A DNA stretch of 64,000 nt from an uncultured Clostridia bacterium (lineage in GTDB: Bacteria; Bacillota; Clostridia; Christensenellales; DTU072): assembly GCA_934274515.1 (NCBI GenBank), contig CAKQTC010000003.1, forward strand, positions 1 to 64,000, given 5' to 3'. The notes beneath the pieces were generated by a model that saw only the letters and a program-made list of their open reading frames with translations, was not told the DNA's origin and did no database searches. Both the position numbers and the translations under genes were made by a program. Shown here piece after piece: positions 1 to 8,991 of the stretch. Every line of letters begins with the position of its first letter. The stretch's first letter is position 1.

Positions 1-77
1 CTGCCCGCCCACCCGCCCGCAAAGTAGAAAAATAAGGATAAAAAATAATAAAAAAAGGGATAAAAAAGGTTTTTTGT

Positions 78-106
78 TTGATAAAAAAAATCGATTGTGG
101 TAGAAT
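78..106 (+). promoter_or_regulatory. sigma-A promoter for the first operon
   Basis: TTGATA at 78-83, a 17-base spacer and TAGAAT at 101-106, preceded by TGG (extended -10 type). It lies about 40 bases upstream of the first coding start, which has a GGAGGG-type ribosome binding site at 135-140. The bases before it (1-77) hold a C-rich microrepeat and an A-rich stretch with no recognisable gene. Confidence 0.7.
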
Positions 107-148
107 ATTTTTTGTTGAAAAAGAATTATAATCGGAGGGTTTACGGTT

Positions 149-1534
149 ATGTACGACGTATTGATAATCGGAGCGGGACCTGCGGGGATTTTTACCGCGC
201 TTGAACTGTTAAAACACAAAAGCGACAAAAAAATAGCCATTCTCGACCAAGGAAGGCTTATCGATAAAAGGAGTTGCCCTAAAAACGTTACGGGAAAATG
301 CGTTCACTGCCAACCGACGTGCAATATCACGTCCGGGTTTGCGGGAGCGGGTGCGTTTAGCGACGGCAAACTTTCTCTAAGTTACGAAGTAGGAGGCGAC
401 CTTCCCGAACTTATCGGGGAAAGTTACGCACAGGAAATGATAGATTATACCGACGGGATTTATCTCGAATTCGGCGCAGATAGACATATCGAAGGTATCG
501 AAAATACCGATGAAATCAAAAATATCAGACTTAAAGCCATTCAAGCCGACCTTAAACTCGTAGACTGTCCGATACGCCATCTCGGCACGGAAAAAGCGCA
601 CGATTTGTATTTGCGTATACAAAATTATCTCGTGGAAAGCGGCGTGGAACTTCATCCGCTTTGCGACGTAACCGACCTAATCATCGAAAACGGCGTTTGC
701 CGAGGCGCGGTTGCTCTAGGCAAAGAATTTAGAGCGGAAACGACGGTTGTCGCAACCGGAAGGAAAGGCGCGGACTGGTTGGAAAGAATGTGTCGAGAGC
801 ATCACATCGAAAACGAAGCGGGAGTCGTAGACATCGGCGTCAGAGTGGAGTTGCGAAACGAAGTCATGGAAACAGTCAATAAAGCGTTGTACGAATCCAA
901 ACTCATCGGTTATCCTAAACCGTTCAAAAACAAAGTTCGCACGTTTTGTCAAAATCCCGGCGGTTTCGTCGCGCAGGAAAACTACGAAAACGACCTTGCT
1001 TTGGTAAACGGTCATTCGTATAAAGATAAAAAATCGGAAAATACGAACCTCGCAATACTTTGCTCTCATCATTTCAGCGTACCGTTTAACGAACCGATTT
1101 TATATGCGCAAAATATAGGGCAACTGCTCAATATGCTCGGCGGCGGACAAATTCTCGTCCAAAGACTCGGCGATATCAGAGCCGGTAAACGTACTTGGGA
1201 AAAAGAACTTTCGCGCGGAAACGTCGTGCCTACACTTAAAGACGCGGTGGCAGGCGACATAACGAGCGCAATACCGTATAGAACGATGACGAGTATTCTC
1301 GGGTTCATCGACCAAGTGGATAAAGTCGTACCCGGATTTGCAGGGAGCGAAACTCTTCTTTATGCGCCCGAAATAAAATTCTATTCAAACCGAATCAAAA
1401 TGGATTCCGACTTTAATACCAACGTCGGGAACCTTCACTGCTTGGGGGATTCGAGCGGTTGGACGCGCGGACTTATGATGGCGTCGGTAATGGGAGTCGT
1501 TATGGCGAGAAAATTGCTCGGAGAGAAGAAATAA
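149..1534 (+). CDS. NAD(P)/FAD-dependent oxidoreductase (COG2509-like)
   Basis: Soluble 461-residue flavoprotein. The N-terminal dinucleotide-binding motif IIGAGPAG is at residues 6-13, followed by a Cys-rich stretch around residues 42-60 (CPKNVTGKCVHC, then PTCN) and a second FAD-contact region near the C terminus (GDSSGWTRG). This arrangement is typical of uncharacterised FAD-dependent dehydrogenases of the COG2509 type; the natural substrate is not known. The start is supported by a GGAGGG site 8 bases upstream. The stop overlaps the next start by one base (TAATG), so the two genes are translationally coupled. The family call is confident, the biological role is not. Confidence 0.85.
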   Translation: MYDVLIIGAGPAGIFTALELLKHKSDKKIAILDQGRLIDKRSCPKNVTGKCVHCQPTCNITSGFAGAGAFSDGKLSLSYEVGGDLPELIGESYAQEMIDYTDGIYLEFGADRHIEGIENTDEIKNIRLKAIQADLKLVDCPIRHLGTEKAHDLYLRIQNYLVESGVELHPLCDVTDLIIENGVCRGAVALGKEFRAETTVVATGRKGADWLERMCREHHIENEAGVVDIGVRVELRNEVMETVNKALYESKLIGYPKPFKNKVRTFCQNPGGFVAQENYENDLALVNGHSYKDKKSENTNLAILCSHHFSVPFNEPILYAQNIGQLLNMLGGGQILVQRLGDIRAGKRTWEKELSRGNVVPTLKDAVAGDITSAIPYRTMTSILGFIDQVDKVVPGFAGSETLLYAPEIKFYSNRIKMDSDFNTNVGNLHCLGDSSGWTRGLMMASVMGVVMARKLLGEKK

Positions 1535-3048
1535 TGATACCCGTCGTGTCCGTCGAAACAATGCGCAACTCGGACAAAGCCGAAATCGAACGCGGCGCGA
1601 GCGGAAAAACGCTTATGATGCGAGCCGGCAAAGCGATAGCGAACGCCGTGGACTTTCACGGAAAAATCGCAATCGTCTGCGGCACGGGCAACAACGCAGG
1701 CGACGGATACGTTCTCGCACTCGAACTATGCGAAAAAAGCACGCTTTCTTGCGTGCTTTTTCTTACCGAGAATAAATTTTCAACCGACGGAAAATTCTAC
1801 TTCGATAAATGTATCGAACGAAATTTACCGTACGAATACATCGACAAAAACACGGATTTAACCGAATTTGATTATATAGTCGATTGCCTTTTCGGAACCG
1901 GCTTTCACGGAAAAATAAACGATTTTAATTCGCTCATAATAGATAAAATTAATAATTCAAACGCGATAATTGTATCTGTGGATACAAATAGCGGGCTAAA
2001 CGGAGATAACGGTTTATGCGATAAAGCGGTAAAAAGCAACATAACGATAAGCATAGGAACGTACAAAACCGGGCATTTTTTGGGTATGGCGAAAGACTAT
2101 ATAAAATCGCTTAAAAACGTAGATATAGGAATACCGATTATCGGAGAAAAATTTTTTCTTGCCGAAGAAAGCGACTTCGCGTCTTTCGTTGAAGAAAGAA
2201 AGAATTATTCGCACAAAGGGACGTACGGCACGGCGATTATTGCGGGCGGCTGCGCAAATTATTGCGGCGCGGTCAAACTCGCCGCGTCGTCGCTTGCCGC
2301 GCTTAAATCGGGCTGCGGCTTGTCGCGCGTAGTCGTGCCGAAAAGCATAATGCCGTCGGTCGCCGCAGAAATAAAAGAAAGCACGTTGTTTCCCTTGTCG
2401 GATAAAAACGGCGAAATGAAGTTCAAAAAGAAAGAACTTGCCGCCGCGTTGTGCGGAGCAAGCGCAATGGCGATAGGAATGGGATGGGGAAAAGGAAAAA
2501 ACAATCGTAAAATACTCGATTACGTTTTGCATAACGTCTGCTCTCCCGTGATAATCGACGCCGACGGGTTAAATGTCCTTGCCGAAAACAAGGATTTAAT
2601 TGTCGATAAAAAATGCGTTACCGTTCTTACTCCGCATGTCGGCGAAGCGGCTAGGCTTTTGGGGAAAACCCGCGCCGAAATACTGTCCGATCCCGTTGCC
2701 GCGTCAAAATCGCTCGCTATCGACTATTCGTCGATAGTTGCGCTCAAAGGCGCGGCAACGATAATAACCGACGGAAAAAGGGTTGTCGTTTCGAATACGG
2801 GGTGCGCGGGAATGGCGACCGCCGGCAGCGGCGACGTTTTAAGCGGAATTCTAGTCGGTGTTCTCGCGCAAAATCATCAAAATATGCTGTTATCCGTTGC
2901 TTACGCTACATATATCAATGGTTTAGCGGGAGAATTCGCGCAAAAAGAAAAAACGGATATATGTATGACTAGCGCGGATACAGTCACAAAAATACCCGAT
3001 GCCGTCATATATTTAAGAGAAAGAGTTACGGGTGTGCGTTCCGTTTGA
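1534..3048 (+). CDS. nnr: bifunctional NAD(P)H-hydrate epimerase / ADP-dependent dehydratase
   Basis: Repairs damaged NADHX and NADPHX: the N-terminal YjeF_N half epimerises the hydrates and the C-terminal ribokinase-like half dehydrates them using ADP. The N-terminal domain shows GTGNNAGDGYVLA (about residues 49-61). The C-terminal domain shows TPHVGEAARLLG and the GSGDVLSGI nucleotide/catalytic loop. The 504-residue length fits the fused form common in bacteria. I place the start at the ATG at 1534, which overlaps the upstream stop and is preceded by GGAGAG; a longer in-frame reading from 1459 would lie inside the oxidoreductase gene and lacks homologous content. Confidence 0.93.
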   Translation: MIPVVSVETMRNSDKAEIERGASGKTLMMRAGKAIANAVDFHGKIAIVCGTGNNAGDGYVLALELCEKSTLSCVLFLTENKFSTDGKFYFDKCIERNLPYEYIDKNTDLTEFDYIVDCLFGTGFHGKINDFNSLIIDKINNSNAIIVSVDTNSGLNGDNGLCDKAVKSNITISIGTYKTGHFLGMAKDYIKSLKNVDIGIPIIGEKFFLAEESDFASFVEERKNYSHKGTYGTAIIAGGCANYCGAVKLAASSLAALKSGCGLSRVVVPKSIMPSVAAEIKESTLFPLSDKNGEMKFKKKELAAALCGASAMAIGMGWGKGKNNRKILDYVLHNVCSPVIIDADGLNVLAENKDLIVDKKCVTVLTPHVGEAARLLGKTRAEILSDPVAASKSLAIDYSSIVALKGAATIITDGKRVVVSNTGCAGMATAGSGDVLSGILVGVLAQNHQNMLLSVAYATYINGLAGEFAQKEKTDICMTSADTVTKIPDAVIYLRERVTGVRSV

Positions 3049-3073
3049 CAAAATCGGAAAGATAAAGTAAAGT
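3045..3073 (+). promoter_or_regulatory. probable dapA promoter
   Basis: TTGACA at 3045-3050 overlaps the stop of the upstream gene; a 17-base spacer leads to TAAAGT at 3068-3073. The -35 is perfect and the -10 is weak. It would give dapA its own transcript in addition to read-through. Confidence 0.5.
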
Positions 3074-3109
3074 TAATATTAATATAAACATAAAAATCGG
3101 AGGTTTTCG

Positions 3110-4003
3110 GTGAAAAAAAATAGGACTGTTTTTCAAGGGGTAGCGACTGCGCTTATTACGCCGTTTTCGGGAAACGGAATAGATTACGAAAAATTCGGCG
3201 CGCTTATCGATTGGCAGATAGAGAGCGGAGTAAACGCGCTTGTCGTGTGCGGAACTACGGGAGAAGCGAGTACTCTTACCGACGACGAGCATAGGGACGC
3301 GATAGCGTATGCCGTTAAACGCGTGAACAAGAGAGTTCCGGTTATTGCCGGCGCAGGAAGTAACGATACTTCGTACGCGCTTGACCTGGCGAAATGTTCG
3401 TGCGAAGCGGGAGCGGACGCGTTGTTATGCGTTACGCCGTATTATAACAAATGCACGCAAAACGGTCTGGTGAAAATGTTTACCGCAATAGCGGACAATA
3501 GCACTGTTCCCGTTATTTTATACAACGTGCCCGGCAGAACGGGGATAAACATCGAGCCGGCCACATACCTTGCGCTTGCCGATCATCCGAACGTTTGCGG
3601 CATCAAAGAGGCAAGCGGAAACATATCGAAAGCGGTGGAAACGATGTCTCTTGTAGGGGATAAACTTGACCTTTACAGCGGCAACGACGACCAAGTTTTG
3701 CCCATCCTTTCTCTGGGCGGAAAGGGTGTAATAAGCGTTTTAAGCAACGTTGTTCCTCAAAAAACCGTAGAAATGTGCAATAGATTTTTCAAGGGCGACA
3801 TAACCGGTTGCGCTAAACTGCAATATTCCATGCTACCGCTTATCCACGCGCTTTTTTCCGAAGTAAATCCCATACCCGTTAAAGCGGCGATGAACGCAAT
3901 GAATTTTTGCTCGCCCGACATTAGATTGCCCCTTACGGAACTAGAAGAAAACCATAAAAAAATTCTGTTTGAGGAAATGAGAAAGAACGGGGTTAAATTT
4001 TAG
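3110..4003 (+). CDS. dapA: 4-hydroxy-tetrahydrodipicolinate synthase
   Basis: Condenses pyruvate with aspartate semialdehyde, the first committed step to lysine and diaminopimelate for peptidoglycan. 297 residues, the normal length. TTGEAST is seen near residue 48, the tyrosine pair in VTPYYN near 111-112, the catalytic-triad tyrosine in LYNVPGRTG (Y138) and the Schiff-base lysine in GIKEASG (K166). The start is GTG at 3110, chosen because CGGAGG sits 7-12 bases upstream. It is followed directly by a strong terminator. No other lysine-pathway gene is nearby, so it is probably expressed alone or with the two upstream genes. Confidence 0.95.
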   Translation: MKKNRTVFQGVATALITPFSGNGIDYEKFGALIDWQIESGVNALVVCGTTGEASTLTDDEHRDAIAYAVKRVNKRVPVIAGAGSNDTSYALDLAKCSCEAGADALLCVTPYYNKCTQNGLVKMFTAIADNSTVPVILYNVPGRTGINIEPATYLALADHPNVCGIKEASGNISKAVETMSLVGDKLDLYSGNDDQVLPILSLGGKGVISVLSNVVPQKTVEMCNRFFKGDITGCAKLQYSMLPLIHALFSEVNPIPVKAAMNAMNFCSPDIRLPLTELEENHKKILFEEMRKNGVKF

Positions 4004-4025
4004 TTAAAGAAACAGAAAAACAGAC

Positions 4026-4061
4026 GGGCTGCGACGAAATCGCAGCCCTTTTTCTTTATTT
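4026..4061. terminator. rho-independent terminator between convergent genes
   Basis: GGGCTGCGA (4026-4034), loop CGAAA, TCGCAGCCC (4040-4048), then TTTTTCTTTATTT. It ends dapA; the reverse side is followed by a T-rich stretch too, so it may also serve the minus-strand ABC operon that ends 2 bases further on. Confidence 0.9.
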
Positions 4062-4062
4062 G

Positions 4063-4857
4063 TTATAAGCCGAAATGTTTTTTCACCGCTTTTTCTATAA
4101 GCGCGACCAGTCCGTACATTCCGCCGGCAAGAGCGCAGAGAATAACCGTGCTCGTCATTACAAGGTCTAGTTGAAACACTTGCGAGCCGTAAACGAGCAA
4201 GTAACCGAGCCCTTTTTGAGAACTTAGATATTCGCCTAATATACTGCCAATCCAACTTAATCCGACGTTGATTTTCAATACGGAAATAAGCGTCGGAACG
4301 TTTGCGGGAAGAACGAGTTTTGTCAGAATTTTCAGTTTACTCGCTTTCATTGACTTTAAGAGCATTATCTTTTCCGCGTCCACGCCGATGAATCCTGCGA
4401 GCATGCTGATAATCGTGATGATGACGCAAATAAGAACCGCCATAAAGATAATTGCCTTGGAACCCGTTCCCATCCACACGATGATTATCGGCCCGAGCGC
4501 GATTTTCGGCAGTGAGTTAAGCGTGATGATGTACGGTTCGAGTACTTCGCGTAATCCTTTGCTAAGCCATAAAATTATCGCGATAACGGTTCCGACGGCG
4601 GTCGCGATGACAAAACCCATCACCGTTTCGTATAAAGACGCGACGATATGCGGAAAGAGATTGTTTTGTTTATATAGTTCCCCGATTAAACGCACTATAC
4701 GCGACGGTGACGAAATTATAAACGGGTCGATTACGTTGAACGCGGCAACGAGTTCCCATAACCCGAGAAACGCCGCGAGAAGTCCGACGCGACAAACGGT
4801 GACGACTATTTTACGCGTCCTGAGTTTTTTCAAAAATCGCTTGTGTTCCGTACTCAT
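4063..4857 (-). CDS. ABC transporter permease (SsuC/TauC/ThiX-like)
   Basis: Inner-membrane permease of an importer, 264 residues with about six hydrophobic segments. The region with the pattern EAA---G---L typical of binding-protein-dependent permeases lies in the second half (AEKIMLLKSMKASKLKILTK). The start is set at 4857 because GGAGG lies 7 bases upstream and the next in-frame options lack a site. It overlaps the end of the ATPase gene by 47 bases. Family relatives carry sulfonates, nitrate, bicarbonate or pyrimidine precursors of thiamine; the sequence alone does not fix the substrate. Confidence 0.87.
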   Translation of the reverse strand: MSTEHKRFLKKLRTRKIVVTVCRVGLLAAFLGLWELVAAFNVIDPFIISSPSRIVRLIGELYKQNNLFPHIVASLYETVMGFVIATAVGTVIAIILWLSKGLREVLEPYIITLNSLPKIALGPIIIVWMGTGSKAIIFMAVLICVIITIISMLAGFIGVDAEKIMLLKSMKASKLKILTKLVLPANVPTLISVLKINVGLSWIGSILGEYLSSQKGLGYLLVYGSQVFQLDLVMTSTVILCALAGGMYGLVALIEKAVKKHFGL

Positions 4858-5614
4858 TTTTATCCTCCAAAAGTTTCCATATCCGTTCAAAGTATTTTCC
4901 GAACTCGGGACTTTCTCTGCGTTTGAGCGGAGAAAGGGACTTGTCTATATCGATGGTGAGTATGTCTTTGACGCGACCGGGACGAGCGGAAAGAACCACG
5001 ACTTTGTCGCAAAGAGAGATACATTCGCTAATATCGTGAGTTACGAGCAAAGCGGTTTTCTTTTCCTGTTTGATAATCGAATATACGTCGTCGCATACGT
5101 TAAGACGAGTTTGAAAATCGAGCGCGGAAAACGGTTCGTCGAGAAGTAACACGTCGGGACGAAGCACAAGCGTCCGTATTAGAGCCACGCGTTGCCGCAT
5201 GCCGCCGGAAAGTTCGGACGGGTGTTTTTTCGTGACGTCGCCTAAGCCGTATTTGTTAAGAAGCGACAAACCGTATTTTACGTTTTCTTTGGTTTTCGTT
5301 TTCGTGATTTCAAGACCGAGCATCACGTTTTTTTCAATCGTTCGCCATTCGAACAGTTGGTCGCGTTGCGGCATGAGAGCAATTTGCCTAGACGATGGAG
5401 CGAGCGGTTTGCCGAGAAGTAAAATCTCGCCTCCGGCAGGAGGGTAAATTCCCGCCAAGAGATTGAGTATCGTCGTTTTACCGCATCCGCTCGGTCCGAC
5501 CAAACCTACAAACTCGCCTTCGTCTACCGTAAACCCGATACTTTGTATGGCGGGCGTTTCGCGGTCCTTGCCGTGGTAAGTAAAGTCGAGATTTTTTAGT
5601 TCAAGTACGTTCAT
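4811..5614 (-). CDS. ABC transporter ATP-binding protein (SsuB/TauB-like)
   Basis: Cytoplasmic ATPase of the importer. All motifs are present: Walker A GPSGCGKTT, Q-loop, signature LSGGMRQRVAL, Walker B VLLLDEPFSALD and H-loop LLVTHD. 267 residues, normal for the nitrate/sulfonate/taurine branch. The start at 5614 has GGAGA upstream. It lies 11 bases after the binding-protein gene and overlaps the permease, so the three genes form one operon in the order binding protein, ATPase, permease. Confidence 0.92.
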   Translation of the reverse strand: MNVLELKNLDFTYHGKDRETPAIQSIGFTVDEGEFVGLVGPSGCGKTTILNLLAGIYPPAGGEILLLGKPLAPSSRQIALMPQRDQLFEWRTIEKNVMLGLEITKTKTKENVKYGLSLLNKYGLGDVTKKHPSELSGGMRQRVALIRTLVLRPDVLLLDEPFSALDFQTRLNVCDDVYSIIKQEKKTALLVTHDISECISLCDKVVVLSARPGRVKDILTIDIDKSLSPLKRRESPEFGKYFERIWKLLEDKNEYGTQAIFEKTQDA

Positions 5615-5625
5615 TTTTTTCTCCG

Positions 5626-6627
5626 TTATTTACCGTAAATTTCGTCGAGTACGTCGTTATAAACGACGTCGGCGTACGCAACCTTTTCTTTAATCGTGCC
5701 GGCGCGAAGAAGAACGTTTTGCAGGTGGGAAAAACTTTCTTCCGTCATATACGCTTTTTTCGCCCACGCGTCAATGGATTGATAACTTTTTATCGCCTTT
5801 TCGAGCAGAACTTTGTCCGTCGTGGAAAAAGAAGGAGAAACCGCCTCGGCTATCTCTTTCGCGGACGCTTCAAGACAGAAATTCATTGCTTTAATTATCG
5901 CTTTCATAAACGAGGAAACTCTGTTTCTGTTGCCCGAAATATATTTTTCGGTAGCCATAAAGCAAGTATAAGCCACATTGCCGACTTCCGCGCCGACGCT
6001 CGAAACGATATAACCTTTGCCCTCGGATTGATATTGACTTGCGGCAGGTTCGAACATAGTGCAATAATCTCCGACGCCGCTTTCGAACGCCGCGGTAATG
6101 AGATCGAACTGCACGTCGTAGTTTATGTTTACGTCCGTTCCGTCTTTAAGACCGTTTTGAAAAACGGCGTATTCAAGACACATAGCCGGCATGCCGCCGC
6201 GACGACCGCCTATGATTTCTTTGTTGCGCAAATTCGTCCATTTGAAGTCTTTTTCCGCAGTTCTGCCGATTAAGAAAGAACCGTCCTTTTGGGTAAGTTG
6301 ACCGATGATTTTCGCGGTATTCGCACTCCCTTGCGCCTTGACGTATACCGAAGTCTCGGGACCGAGTAGGGCTATGTCGGCATTGCCGCTTATGAGAGCG
6401 GTCATACTCTTGTCGCTTCCGCCGCCGTTGGTGAGTTCGATTTTTAAGCCGTTTTCTTCAAAATATCCTTTGTTTATCGCAACGTATAGCGGCGCGTAAA
6501 AAACCGAATGGGTTACTTCGTTAACGCGGATGACGTCGTCGCTTTTTTTGTCGGAACAAGCCGCAAAACAAAAACACCCGATGACCGCCATAGCCGCGAT
6601 TAAAACAAGCGTGATTAGTTTTTTCAT
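5626..6627 (-). CDS. ABC transporter substrate-binding lipoprotein (NMT1/SsuA-like)
   Basis: Exported solute-binding protein, 333 residues. A lysine-start signal peptide ends in a lipobox (CFAAC, about residues 20-24), so it should be lipid-anchored outside the membrane. The mature N terminus has the NMT1/SsuA pattern (APLYVAINKGYFEENGL, then GGGSDKSMTALISGNADIAL). First gene of the operon, with a GGAGG site upstream. I saw no thiamine riboswitch in the 5' region and no sulfonate or nitrate metabolism genes nearby, so the ligand is unassigned. Confidence 0.88.
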   Translation of the reverse strand: MKKLITLVLIAAMAVIGCFCFAACSDKKSDDVIRVNEVTHSVFYAPLYVAINKGYFEENGLKIELTNGGGSDKSMTALISGNADIALLGPETSVYVKAQGSANTAKIIGQLTQKDGSFLIGRTAEKDFKWTNLRNKEIIGGRRGGMPAMCLEYAVFQNGLKDGTDVNINYDVQFDLITAAFESGVGDYCTMFEPAASQYQSEGKGYIVSSVGAEVGNVAYTCFMATEKYISGNRNRVSSFMKAIIKAMNFCLEASAKEIAEAVSPSFSTTDKVLLEKAIKSYQSIDAWAKKAYMTEESFSHLQNVLLRAGTIKEKVAYADVVYNDVLDEIYGK

Positions 6628-6793
6628 TGTTAAAGAACCTCCTATATATTACATTCTTATGTCAGAGAGGTTTTTTTGCGTGACCCGAAAAACGCAAGCA
6701 AACCGCTTTACGATACGAAGTGCGGCGCGCTCGTTAAGGAATTTTTAATTTTTTTATTATTAAATAATAACGTAATAAATTTTCGTTCCACTG

Positions 6794-6822
6794 TTGAAAA
6801 CACGACTGCGCTGTGATATAAT
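6794..6822 (+). promoter_or_regulatory. strong extended -10 promoter
   Basis: TTGAAA at 6794-6799, a 17-base spacer and perfect TATAAT at 6817-6822 preceded by TGA. Predicted transcription start near 6829. The in-frame TTG at 6794 that could look like a start codon is the -35 box itself, so translation of the next gene must begin downstream, at 6851. Confidence 0.85.
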
Positions 6823-6850
6823 AAGGCACGACAAAAAACTTGCACTATAT

Positions 6851-8974
6851 ATGGTTAATAAAAATAATATAAAAACAATAAAAGCGATAATTTTCATTGC
6901 GGTTCTGGCCGCGGCTATTGCCGCGGTTTTCGGCGTAAAGTTTAACGCGACGAACTACGCGGCGTACGCAGACGAACCGACGGTGAGAGCGAAAGAATTA
7001 AAAGGTTACTATTTTATCGGTTTGAACGGCGTTTCGGCGAATATAGCCGAACGTGAATACACCAACGAAAAATATCCGTGTAGGGTTGTCGCGCGGTTCG
7101 AAGTAACCGCGCCGTATTATTTTATCGAAACAAACGGCGAAACCGAGCAGAGCAAAGTTGAAAAAACTCCCGAAAATCAAATTGTAGAATACGAGGCGAA
7201 CGAGAGCGGTAATTACGAGGTAAAGGTTATCGGATGCTCGGACGAAAAAGGGACGAAACTCGACCATACTATCGTCTATTTTTCCGTTGACGCGGATAAG
7301 CCCACCATAGCCGATGGGGAAAAAGTCGTCGAGCCTATGACGGAATGGTTACGGGAAGGAAAGAAATACGTCGCCGTTGCGAATTGGAGCGCGTTCAGGG
7401 ACGACAGAAGCGGAGTAAGCAAGATATGCTATTATTTCGAGTATCCGAACGGTTCGACGGGAGAAGTAACCGTACTCGATTACGTTTCTTCGGACAGAAC
7501 CGAATTTGAAATAACCGAAAAATGCACTCTCGTAGCGGTCTGTTACGACAACGCCGGAAACGGACTTGAAGTGAGATACGGATTCGACAGATTCGATTTT
7601 TACGCGCCGCCCGCGCCGACGTACGAAATAACGCCCGAACCGAGAGAAGGTTTTTACGCGTCCGAATACAAGGTAAAAGTTACGTTTTTGCCCGACAACG
7701 GCGGAAGCGGATTGCAACAAACGCAATACTATACGATCTATGAAAACGGGCAAGCGGTAACGAAACCTTTTGAACAGGCGTCAACGGAAGTTTGCGCTAT
7801 AAGCCTTGCGACCGCGTGCGACCATAAGATTATTTTATACGCTACCGACAACGCAGGCAACGTGTCCGAAACGAAATCGCTAATCGTGCCGTTTTCCGCA
7901 TTTGACGTAACCGAACCCACAATTAAAGATAAACCGACGCTAACCGTAGACGTACTCGACGCGAACGCGTTTTTTACCGTATCGGTTTATGCGACGGACA
8001 AAAACGAAAGCGGTATAAGCAAGGCAACGTTTTTCTACGGCGACAAGTCGTACGAAATGAAACCCGATCAAACCGTTAACGGCGGATACGCCCGTTACGT
8101 CGTAGTTTTGCCGTACGACGCTTTTAACGCAAAGGTTAAGGAATTTATCATAGGGATGGAAGACGCGGCAGGAAATCGCGCGGAACGCGTTGATTCCATA
8201 CCTTATTTTTCCGACTCGGAAACGGCGACGCTGATAAATCGCGTAATGAAGACGCTGGACGGATTTACGAAGACGGATTATACGGACGCGGCGGCTAAAT
8301 CTGTGGAACGGGACGCCGCAACGCTCAACAGGCTGTTGTCCTATCCGGGTAACTCGAAATCGGACATAATAAAAACGGCGCAAAGTCTTATGACGTCGAT
8401 TGAAAGCGACGTGACGTGTTCTACGATAATAGAAAGCGTACCCGATTATGCGTCGGGGATAATATCGTTCAGCGCGTTTGAAACGGATTTTACCGAGTTT
8501 AAGAAAGGAACGCAGGTTACGCTTACGCTTACGAAAGGAAAGAGCGACGGTAAGGATTATCCGTCGATAGTAAAAGCGGGCAAGGCGTTTACCGATTTCT
8601 TCGGGCTTAAAATTACGATTGACGGCAAAGAACTTGCCGAGCCGCTAAAAAAAGGATTGTCGGTTAAAATGAATATGCCGAACAAGTACCTTGACAGAAC
8701 GGTTGCGCTCGTCAACGTTAAAACGGGCGAAGTCGTGCCTACGGAAACAATAAACAACGCGATAAGGTTTACGATTAAACAAAGCACCGATTACGCGCTT
8801 GTTATTTACGGCAGCAGAGAACCTACTGCGACGATGCAAGAAGCGTCGAAAAAAGTAACGGTTTTCGGAAAGGAAATGCCGTTAAGCAGGTTTTTGTGGA
8901 TTGTGTGCGGATGCGGCGGCGCAGCGGTCGTTCTTGTGGCGGCGTTAATTATTTTGAAGAAAAGAACGAGATAA
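6851..8974 (+). CDS. secreted, membrane-anchored Ig-like repeat protein
   Basis: 707 residues, function unknown. The N terminus is a signal peptide (hydrophobic residues 11-29) with a likely AYA|DE cleavage site after residue 40. The C terminus has one hydrophobic helix followed by KKRTR, so the bulk is outside the cell and anchored at the C terminus. The middle contains several beta-rich segments with phrases such as DNAGN and RSGVSKICYYF, as in bacterial Ig-like surface proteins, then a helical stretch rich in Asp/Lys near residues 450-530. The start at 6851 is forced by the promoter position; there is no clear ribosome binding site in the short leader. Transcription may run on into comM, 17 bases downstream. 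Confidence 0.75.
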   Translation: MVNKNNIKTIKAIIFIAVLAAAIAAVFGVKFNATNYAAYADEPTVRAKELKGYYFIGLNGVSANIAEREYTNEKYPCRVVARFEVTAPYYFIETNGETEQSKVEKTPENQIVEYEANESGNYEVKVIGCSDEKGTKLDHTIVYFSVDADKPTIADGEKVVEPMTEWLREGKKYVAVANWSAFRDDRSGVSKICYYFEYPNGSTGEVTVLDYVSSDRTEFEITEKCTLVAVCYDNAGNGLEVRYGFDRFDFYAPPAPTYEITPEPREGFYASEYKVKVTFLPDNGGSGLQQTQYYTIYENGQAVTKPFEQASTEVCAISLATACDHKIILYATDNAGNVSETKSLIVPFSAFDVTEPTIKDKPTLTVDVLDANAFFTVSVYATDKNESGISKATFFYGDKSYEMKPDQTVNGGYARYVVVLPYDAFNAKVKEFIIGMEDAAGNRAERVDSIPYFSDSETATLINRVMKTLDGFTKTDYTDAAAKSVERDAATLNRLLSYPGNSKSDIIKTAQSLMTSIESDVTCSTIIESVPDYASGIISFSAFETDFTEFKKGTQVTLTLTKGKSDGKDYPSIVKAGKAFTDFFGLKITIDGKELAEPLKKGLSVKMNMPNKYLDRTVALVNVKTGEVVPTETINNAIRFTIKQSTDYALVIYGSREPTATMQEASKKVTVFGKEMPLSRFLWIVCGCGGAAVVLVAALIILKKRTR

Positions 8975-8991
8975 ACGATGAGGGGACTTTT

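Noticed and set aside
6628..6793. Thiamine (TPP) riboswitch before the ABC binding-protein gene
   Set aside because: The conserved CTGAGA and ACCTGATCTGG-type elements are not visible on the minus strand of this interval.
6794..6850. TTG start codon at 6794 giving a 19-residue N-terminal extension
   Set aside because: The TTG is part of the -35 box of a near-perfect promoter whose transcript would begin about 35 bases later.
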